Source: Cycas panzhihuaensis | Lineage: Eukaryota > Cycadophyta | Length of the DNA: 64,000 nt | Direction: 5' to 3' | Assembly (NCBI GenBank): GCA_023213395.1 | Contig: CM041465.1 | Coordinates: 13,950,001-14,014,000 of the forward strand | Shown here: piece after piece, positions 57,063 to 64,000 of the stretch | Position numbering within the stretch: position 1 is the stretch's first letter | Layout of the letters: every line of letters begins with the position of its first letter | Position numbers and translations under genes: made by a program | Notes under the pieces: model-generated | Database searches by the model: none | Seen by the model: only the letters and a program-made list of their open reading frames with translations | What the model was told of the DNA's origin: nothing

Positions 57063-58105
57063 TGATCCCAAAAGAGCTTAGTTGGTGAAGACTTCAATTA
57101 TCAACCTTTTCTCCTTGAGATCCTGAGAGTTAGTGTAGAAAGCTCAAAATAACAATGAGCTTATGAAAGGAAATTCTATACCAAATCATTTATTCTTGAC
57201 ATTAATCCAAAAGTATAAGGTGTAGTACTTTTATTAAACTATGAAAATCTCCATTTAATGGTGGAGAAATCAACTAGCAAAAGAATGGTAAAATTACAAG
57301 GAATAAATGATACAATTATACCATAAGGGGGACTTCAACCCTTCAAATGCCTCTCCAAGGATGCTTCCCAAGTCAAGTCTCCAAGAACCACCTCTCCAAC
57401 TTGTAGTAGGGCTTAATTTATAGAAAGAAACCAAAATTGCATGTTTAATGAGTGGCAATCATGCAAGTATAACCACTAACCACTAGAATGCATGTTGTCC
57501 AAGTGGCCTTCATGTAATTCTTAAAACGTTACAGCTTGTAACAGATCTTAACATACTCTAATTTAGCTCAAATTTAGTACACATATAGGAACGCATGTCC
57601 CCTCAGCTTCCTCAAATTTTTAGCTTATTTGGATGTCATTTGACTACATTTTTATTCATTTAATAATAATATGTATTTGTTATTTTTCTGCTGTCCAAGT
57701 GGCCTTCATGTAATTCTTAAAAGTTGTGGCTTATAACTGACCTTAAAGGACTCAAATTTAGCTCAAATTTAGTAAACCTATAGCAACACATGTCTACTCC
57801 ATGTCCTCAAAATTTTAGCTCATTTGGATGTCAATTGGCCATATTTCTATTCATATAATGATAATATATATTTTCTATTTTTTTCTGCTAGCTGTGGGAT
57901 TAATTTTATGCAAAAACAAGGCTTGAACTCTAATCAAATGATATTTTCTGAACCCCACCTTTTGTACACATCTAGTGGGATGTGTCTTCTCCCTTTATAC
58001 AAAATTTCATATAATTTTAATACCATTTATCCATATCGCTTTCAGTTATACCAATGCCTAGAATTTTCTGCATCCTGTAAACATATGGTAGATCCTCCTG
58101 GATCA
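57063..58105 (-). repeat. Gy2 5' LTR
   Basis: 1043 bp, partner of 51390-52429. Confidence 0.95.
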
Positions 58106-58110
58106 TTTAG

Positions 58111-58985
58111 CTAGCTAATTACTTATTTACTATTCCCCATTATTAGCATATCATCCACAAAGATTAAGAGGTAAGTGACTTTATCATTTTGGCACTTGAT
58201 GAATAGTGTTTCATCAATATCTTGATAGTCACAAACCTCATATCCAAGTGCCTCATTCTTTTAAACAGCTTGGTAAACCAAGCATGAGGGGCTTATTTTA
58301 GGCCATATAAGGATTTTTGAGCCTATAAACTTTATGCTCTTGATCAACAATCTCGTATCCTTCTAGTTAATCTATATAAATTTCTTCTTTAAGGTCCCCA
58401 TTAAGAAATACAATCTTAACATTGAGTTGGTGGATTTTCTAAACCTGTTGAGTAGCCAAGGCTATAAGAGTTTTGATTGTAGACCACTTGGTTGTAGAAG
58501 CAAATACTTTAGCATAGTTGATACCTTCCCTTCATGTAAATCCTTTTGCTACCAACCTCACCTTGTGTTTTTCTAGGGTGCCATATGATCTGTACTTATT
58601 TTTAAACACCCATTTATTTTGAACCACCTTTCTTCTAAGTGGTAGAACAATAATCTTCCATATACTATTCTTGATAAGATATTGGTACTCTTCGTTCATG
58701 GAATTTCTCCAAGTTATATGCTTTATAGCTTCTTGGTATATTAGAGACTCTTCATTAAGAGTAAGGTGCAGTTTTTCTAGTTCAAGCTCAACAAAAAGTG
58801 ATTCATGCATCCTTACTCTATGGACATTTCTAGTGTCAGTTTTACCTACCTCATTTGGTCGCATGTCCTTGTGTAGCTGGTAGGCTTCACAAAAACCTTG
58901 AGTTGGGAATAAGGTTTTTATTTCTACAGCCTCTTATTCTTCGTTTTGATCCTGAAAAGGATCATATGAAATGTTTGGGATGGAG
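58111..58985 (-). pseudogene. Copia-2 reverse transcriptase, catalytic part (broken)
   Basis: FVDDMLIM at about 58139-58165. The N-terminal RT is open at 58532-58864 (HITWRNSMNEEYQYLIKN, WVFKNKYR, HKVRLVAKGFT). Aligns with Copia-1 1866-2700. Confidence 0.85.
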
Positions 58986-60230
58986 GAAGTCAACGATGCT
59001 AGAGAAGAAGGTCTAGCCACTGATGTTAAAGAAGGTGGTCCTTTTACTATGGCTTTACCTTTGTCAACTTGGCTATTCTTAAATGATAGTGTTAGATGTG
59101 CACACATTGGTTAGGAGTCACAGTTTGTATCCTCTGGGGCTTTATTATCAAATTCCAAGATTTTGAGCAACTATTAAGCATCTCCCTCTAAATTTTAGAA
59201 TCTAAATATCAAATTTAGTAGCATCATTAAATCAGTATGAAGGTAATTTGGAAGTAAGTCTGAGTAGTTGATCTTCAGTCTCTGTAAAGATAACATCTCT
59301 AGTAATGATGATTTTGCACTATGAAGGTAGATAAACTTTATACCCCTTTTTGTTCACAAGGTATCTAACAAAGATGCCTTTGAGGGCTCTATCTTAGAGC
59401 TTGTTTCTTTGTTCCTCTATAACGTGAGCATAACAAGTAGGGCTAAAATTTCTAAAGTGGGAGATAAAGGGGGTTTAATCATACTACATTTCATATGGAC
59501 AGGGGTTAAGCTTAGAAGGACTAATAGTGTTGATAAAATACACGATAGTCTAGATAGAGTTAGCCTAAATATAGATAGGGATGTTCTTATATACCAACAT
59601 AACATGGGTCATGTTCATGGTGGTCCTATTCATGCACTCGATAACTCTATTTTACTGGGGTGTACCTACAATAGTAGTTTGATATTTGATCTCACGGTGA
59701 CATAGGTATAATTCAAACTCATTAGAGATGTACTTACCACTGTTGTTAGTCTTGAGTATTTTGATCTTGAATCAAGATTCATTTTCCACGTGGGCCTTGA
59801 AAGCTTAAAATATAGAAAAGGCTTCATCTTTCTTTGTAACAAAAATAACCCATACTTTTTTAGTAAAATCATCAATGAAAGTAATATAGTACCACTTATA
59901 TTTAAGAGAAGGGATGGACATAAGTATACAAGATACAAAGGTTGGCTATATTTCTACTAACTATGAGGAAAGGGTTGTCTTTGATATTTGGTAATGATAT
60001 ATGCTTTGCATTTGAAAGGCTTACAGGAGAGTCTAGGCATACTAGAAAGAGTGGCATGTAGTTCTTTTAAATGATCAATTTTGATATGGACCATATGAGC
60101 ATGTCATAGGGCCACATGGGATAACTTTTGAGGAGTCAAGTTTGTGGTAAAACTAGAGTCATTATCAACATTGTTTGCTTCAAAGGATGGTGAGCCAATA
60201 GGCAAAAAAGTTTGCATTAAGATTTCTGGT
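58986..60230 (-). pseudogene. Copia-2 integrase and linker (broken)
   Basis: Colinear with Copia-1 2700-4020: the C-terminal block near 59230-59450, the core near 59640-59940 and the pre-integrase zinc region near 60000-60130. No long frame. The + strand ORF at 59409-59705 is a shadow that also occurs in Copia-1 (3186-3467). Confidence 0.8.
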
Positions 60231-60589
60231 CATAATCATAGCATTTGAAGGAGGGTGAATGACACAAAGAGCTTGATTATTTGTAGTTACACTTAGATCA
60301 AATCCACGGGTGATAAGGATGGATAGAGAGAGAAGGTTCTACTTCAAAGTAGGAATATATAAAACATCAACAAGGATAAAATCTGGAAGGATTGGGAGTT
60401 TCAAGCAAATAGTTTCAAGTCTTTTAACTAGCTGAGATGATTGGTCAGCTATGTGTATAATATCACGAACTATAGATTCAAAATCTTGAAAGAATTGGCG
60501 ATGATAAGTCATATGTTGTGTTACTCTAGTATCCATGATCCAAGATGAAGTATTTAAGGTGGCACTATTTACAACTCCAAGTGGTGAAG
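60231..60589 (-). pseudogene. Copia-2 protease and gag end (truncated)
   Basis: The frame at 60339-60608 contains SSWIMDTRVTQHMTYHRQFF, the protease site with DTR in place of DTG. Truncated at 60589 by the G4 LTR. The rest of gag is not seen. Confidence 0.75.
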
Positions 60590-60836
60590 TGTTACGAACC
60601 CAGTTCATAACCTAAAGACAAGTTTCAAATGCATGAGAAGGAACATGAGAGCATTGAGGAGATTGATAGTCAAAAAACCAAATAGTTTAATTGATAAGAT
60701 ATGAATGCTATATAATATATTAGAGGCCTCATTTATAGGTGTATAATGGGCCCCTTCACTTATAAGCCACAGCTCTTTGGAGATGCCTTTTCACTTAATC
60801 AATAATTAATTAATTCCTTTAAGGAGGTCTATAACA
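60590..60836 (-). repeat. G4 3' LTR
   Basis: 247 bp from TGTTACGAACCC to TATAACA, beginning exactly where Copia-2 similarity to Copia-1 stops and ending at a polypurine tract. TATA-like TATTATATAG on the - strand near 60709-60718. Confidence 0.65.
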
Positions 60837-60849
60837 ATTCCTCCCGTTA
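60837..60849 (-). other. Polypurine tract of G4
   Basis: AACGGGAGGAAT on the - strand beside the LTR. Confidence 0.65.
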
Positions 60850-61129
60850 AGATGTTTTGCCCATGAAACATAGTCGAACGATTACAGTCCCTTAAATGAA
60901 TGTTGTCCTTTATTGTAGTAGAGTGCATTAATCAATTAATAGAATGTTGTAGGCATTTGTTGGAAGATTCTTCTAGTTGAAAACCTCGACTATATTTTTA
61001 GGATGCTTGTGGTTACTTCCTGATTTCTTCACCCTTATTCTTATGTAGTATGATTTTAGTTTTGTTCAATCTTTTTCTTGATAATGTGATGGTTCTTCCT
61101 TATTTCTTGAATTACATAAACTATTTATT
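60850..61129 (-). other. G4 3' untranslated stretch
   Basis: Non-coding text between the protease remnant and the polypurine tract, where pol would be expected. Confidence 0.45.
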
Positions 61130-61420
61130 TCAAAGGTTCAAAGTGCATGGAGCCATTGACTGCCCAACATAATATCTATACCACTGGCATCCACGATGTA
61201 GAAATCTTCTATAATATTGACATTACTTATTGTGAGGTTAAGGTTATCCATTATACCTTGCCCTAAGATTACCTGCCTTCCTCCAACATTAACCTAGAAA
61301 CAAGGAGTCCTTAATGGAAATAACCTCAGCTATTATAAACAGTTTTAATAAATGAAATTATATGTGCTACTAGAATCTATCAAGATTATTACAACTTGAT
61401 TTTTGATAAATCCCTACAAT
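61130..61420 (-). pseudogene. G4 protease (broken)
   Basis: The - strand reading gives VVIILIDSSSTYNFI at about 61365-61410 (active-site DSSS, where DSGS is usual). After stops come VNVGGRQVILGQG and DIMLGSQWL, the conserved LG-x-WL end of plant gypsy proteases. Confidence 0.65.
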
Positions 61421-61449
61421 TTTAAGGTATTTGATTGATTAAAATTGCT

Positions 61450-62673
61450 CATAAATGGCAATGACATTTGCAAATGGTTGACCTTAAGATTATCATGGCT
61501 CTCTTGATGTTCCAAATGATAATAATTTCGTTGATTATTTTCTATCCCTTATTCTTTTTCATTAATATTATCATTAAGTAGTAGTCTAATTATATATGGC
61601 TAGTTCTTTTGACATCTATGTCCAGGTTCCCACTTCTCATATCTGAAGCATAGGTTTCTTCTGCTTAACTCTTCTTATTCTGTTTTTATTTTTTGAATGA
61701 TTGGTTTGGTAGGTTGATTCAAATTGATTGATAATTATTTATGTTGAACACTTAGTAAATGATTACGTCGACCAAGTGAAGGAATATAAAGGTTTGTGCT
61801 AGTTTTGCATAAGGCATTATGTTTATCTTCATGTATTTTGGCTAATTGTATTACCTTTTTAAGATCCTTTGGTTTTTAAATTTTAACATCAGCTTGGATC
61901 TCTATTATCAAATCATCTATATATAACTAGATAAGTTGATTAGTCGAAATATCTTCTAACACATAGCTTAGCCCCGTGAATGCTGCATTGTATTCTTCCA
62001 TAGAACTAGTTTACTTTAATTTTCATAACTCAAAATAATAATCATGATTAAATATAGTCTCAAATCGCTTAAAGAATAAACACACGAATTCTTTCTAGGT
62101 TGGTAGTTGATCTCGGAATAAAGTTCATTTGAGACACTACCACCATTCACATGCTATTCCATCCATGTGTAGGGTGGTTAAAGAGACTTACTCTAGTGGA
62201 TCAATTTCTACTAAACAAAAGTAGTTTTCCATCTATTGGATCCACACCCTTGGTTCATGTGATTTTTATTCAATGCTAAAGTGTGGTATCGTAATTTTTT
62301 CTAATTTTTTCTTTTTTTGTGCTTATATATTTTGTAGGCAATTAAAGTATGCTTGAAAACCAATAATCTTTTATTCCTCAAGGGTCAGATTGTGATACTC
62401 ATTAATGTATTTTCTGATACTTTCATTCTTAATATTAATTAGAGTTGTCTGAGGACCTGAATATTTTTTAATGGTCTGATTTCTAATATGAGATTTCCAA
62501 ATCATTGCCTCATCCTCTGAATTTAGAATAATCATATCTTCTTACCTACTCATTGCTATGATTATCAATTTATCTAAGATCTGATGTAATATATGATTTA
62601 AGAGATCATTTGATGTCTGGATTGCTTAAGTGATCAGTTCAACAATATCCTTTTGGATGGTATTATCTGCCAT
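61450..62673 (-). pseudogene. G4 gag (broken)
   Basis: Starts MADNTIQKDIVELIT at 62673. The gag core is clear near 62060-62260: HMDGIACEWW, then LFRDQLPT.KEFVCLFFKRFE. Later TSSMEEYNAAFTGLSY and AKIHEDKHNA. A C-terminal region of about 61560-61690 includes a decayed knuckle. Many TAG/TAA stops. Confidence 0.7.
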
Positions 62674-62754
62674 CTCTTTAGTATTCATTATTTTAATGAT
62701 TATGTAAGTGCAATTTCACTACCTTTCTATCATATTTTGTTGACCCAAAATAAT

Positions 62755-62766
62755 ATTCTAATATCA
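62755..62766 (-). other. Degenerate initiator-Met primer site of G4
   Basis: TGATATTAGAAT on the - strand, the TGGTATCAGAGC pattern with changes, just inside a TG boundary (62770). Confidence 0.5.
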
Positions 62767-62769
62767 TAA

Positions 62770-63272
62770 TGTAAGGTATTTAATATATTTTAATATCACA
62801 AAAGTTGTTTAATGTTGCTTTATTGCTATTTTATATAAATAGAAGTTGTGCGTCTGTAACCATTAACTTCAAGCAATGAAGAGTAATTGACCAGGTTTGA
62901 TAATAAATTTCTTGCCAAGCTATCGATGATTATGTGCTATGGCAATTATAATCGGTGATCTCACCAGCTCTTATGAACCAACTAAATCTAATTGTGAATA
63001 TATGCCTCGAGGAGTAATGTAGGTCACAACTGCCAAGTATCACGACTACGAATGTGCCTAGTGATAGAACACAATAGAAGGGAAGTTAGAGTGTTGATGC
63101 TACAAATTTTATACTGATGTGATCATTTAAGGAAATAGCTATTATCACACTCTTTGGATATTTGAATTAAAGAATATTCTAATATGTATTATACTTTAAT
63201 CCTTATGATAATTTAACTTTCATTGTATTTATGGTTATGACTATAAGGACACCTTTAAAGAAGAGACAACCA
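62770..63272 (-). repeat. Possible G4 5' LTR, boundaries unsure
   Basis: Begins TGTAAGG beside the primer site. A segment CCTTTAAAGAAGAGACAACCA ends near 63272 and resembles the 3' LTR end (CCTTTAAGGAGGTCTATAACA). The length differs from the 247-bp partner and no target duplication was found. Tentative. Confidence 0.25.
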
Positions 63273-63453
63273 ATCAAACATAAGATGGTAAGTTGCCTTT
63301 TTTTTTTTTTCTTTTTTTTGTTAATACAAACCAACTCCTTCCAATTGCCTCTCGAGATATAATTAAGAGACTATAGGTGCATTAATGATCACCACTACCA
63401 ATGATAGTATGCATAAAATTTTATAATATTTAACTTTTAGGTCCAATGTGTAA

Positions 63454-63474
63454 ATATATATATATATATATATA
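63454..63474. repeat. (AT)n microsatellite
   Basis: Alternating AT run. Confidence 0.95.
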
Positions 63475-63758
63475 CACTGCCATTAATTATATTAGAGAAT
63501 GCAAGAATATGCCACAACTTGAATTATTTCCAAAACTTTAATATATACAATGATAATAAGGTGACTATTGCATATATAAAAAAGTGCTTCTATATAAATA
63601 TATAAACGTGTATGTATAACTTTTGATGATTTTTAATAGTCAAAATAACTTGATGTGAGGGTAGTGAGATATGATGTTTAATTTGAATGCCAATGAAAGT
63701 GACGTCCTCGAATTATATTACATTTGATATTTTGCACAAGTTGTTGTAATAAAAAATG

Positions 63759-63880
63759 AGTGACAAGAATATGAAATGAGAAATCAGTGATGAGAATAAA
63801 CTAGTGATGAGAATGTAAACTAGTGATAAGAATGAGCCAGTGATGAGAACTAAAATCAGTGATAAGAATATGAAATGGAA
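63759..63880. repeat. Tandem repeat of AGTGATGAGAATNNAACT, six units
   Basis: Units start at 63759, 63786, 63803, 63822, 63839 and 63858 (17-27 bases each). Confidence 0.8.
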
Positions 63881-64000
63881 ATGTAGGTGCAAAGATTAAG
63901 TAAAATCAGACAAATGGGGATGGAGGGTAAATGGAAATGATCGGAGAATGAAATGAAGGGATGCAAGAGCAAATAGAGATTTAGAGGTACACAAGGCCAC

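Larger units (their letters stand above)
51390..58105 (-). mobile_element. Gy2: full-length 6.7-kb Ty3/gypsy element
   Basis: LTRs of 1040 bp (51390-52429) and 1043 bp (57063-58105), perfect TTTAG target duplications, an initiator-Met primer site and a polypurine tract. One gag-pol set in gypsy order follows: gag, protease, RT, RNase H, integrase. It is the best preserved whole element in the window. LTR divergence in the first 165 bp is about seven changes. It has stops at several domain joints, so this copy is not autonomous. No clear chromodomain was read after integrase. A solo LTR of the same family lies at 26853-27904. Confidence 0.95.
49768..60589 (-). mobile_element. Copia-2: second copy of the Copia-1 family, interrupted and incomplete
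   Basis: 3' LTR (49768-50065), polypurine tract, RNase H/RT (50078-51384 and 58111-58985), integrase (59180-60200), and protease with the start of gag (60230-60589). It is interrupted by Gy2 (51390-58105) and cut at 60589 by the LTR of G4. The 5' half of gag, leader, primer site and 5' LTR are not found before the window ends. Sequence tracks Copia-1 base for base in the shared parts. Confidence 0.9.
60590..62769 (-). mobile_element. G4: short gypsy element with gag and protease but no RT or integrase
   Basis: 3' LTR (60590-60836), polypurine tract, protease remnant (about 61130-61420), gag (61450-62673) and degenerate primer site (62755-62766), all on the - strand. Only 1.9 kb lies between the LTR edge and the primer site, too short for pol, and no RT, RNase H or integrase blocks are present. 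It is either an internal-deletion derivative or a non-autonomous family. The 5' LTR should start at 62770 (TGTAAGG) but is too diverged to align firmly with the 3' LTR. Confidence 0.65.
63273..64000. other. Unassigned AT-rich tail
   Basis: No coding signal. Holds a T-rich run (63298-63319), a TA microsatellite (63454-63474) and a short tandem array (63759-63880). The missing parts of Copia-2 and the G2 5' LTR are not recognisable here. Confidence 0.5.

Noticed and set aside
62770-62873. A 104-bp candidate right LTR of G4 ending before ATGAAG
   Set aside because: It would give a partial target-duplication match (TGAAG) but is offset by one base and much shorter than the 247-bp left LTR.

Overview
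This window is plant nuclear DNA made almost entirely of nested LTR retrotransposons. The evidence is Ty1/copia and Ty3/gypsy gag-pol remnants, initiator-Met tRNA primer sites, LTRs of 0.25-3.1 kb with TG...CA ends and 5-bp target duplications, and a plant-mobile-domain (PMD) gene. I find no host single-copy gene, tRNA, rRNA or CRISPR. The sequence is AT-rich except for the element at 31-47 kb. The species cannot be told from the sequence.

Nesting, oldest to youngest. G5 is a decayed + strand chromovirus-like gypsy element (13011-16916). It was cut on its left by G3 and on its right by G2, both - strand Tat-like gypsy elements. G3 (1-13010, left part outside the window) carries a Copia-1 insertion (235-7940). 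G2 runs from its 3' LTR (16917-19373) through spacer, pol (25.3-30.8 kb) and gag (47.3-49.3 kb) to its 5' LTR (from 49447). G2 was hit by a solo LTR (26853-27904, target duplication GATAA), by the 16.1-kb element G1 (31135-47259, target duplication GATCC) and by Copia-2 (from 49768). Copia-2 was hit by the full-length gypsy element Gy2 (51390-58105, target duplication TTTAG) and by a pol-less gypsy element G4 (from 60590). The last 0.7 kb is unassigned.

G1 is the most informative element. It has 2.57-kb LTRs, a primer site, a polypurine tract and one continuous gag-protease-linker frame (44527 to 40553) broken only by nonsense codons. RT/RNase H and integrase follow. Between integrase and the 3' LTR lies a 4.5-kb accessory region. 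This holds a second RNase H (- strand) and, on the + strand, a PMD gene with its own TATA box, a predicted GT-AG intron (35225-35688) and a downstream coiled-coil ORF. G2 carries decayed versions of both the second RNase H (23922-24330) and the PMD gene (about 21150-22000), but in the opposite order. In G2 the usual place for a second RNase H, between the RT-linked RNase H and integrase, is visible and empty. A short motif (CATAGTTTTAGCTCATTA and variants) sits at the module boundaries and forms an 8-unit array in G2. These accessory modules are the likeliest novel content.

No element looks autonomous: every gag-pol region has stops, frameshifts or deletions. The two G1 LTRs differ almost only by transitions, as expected from decay of methylated cytosines in silenced DNA.
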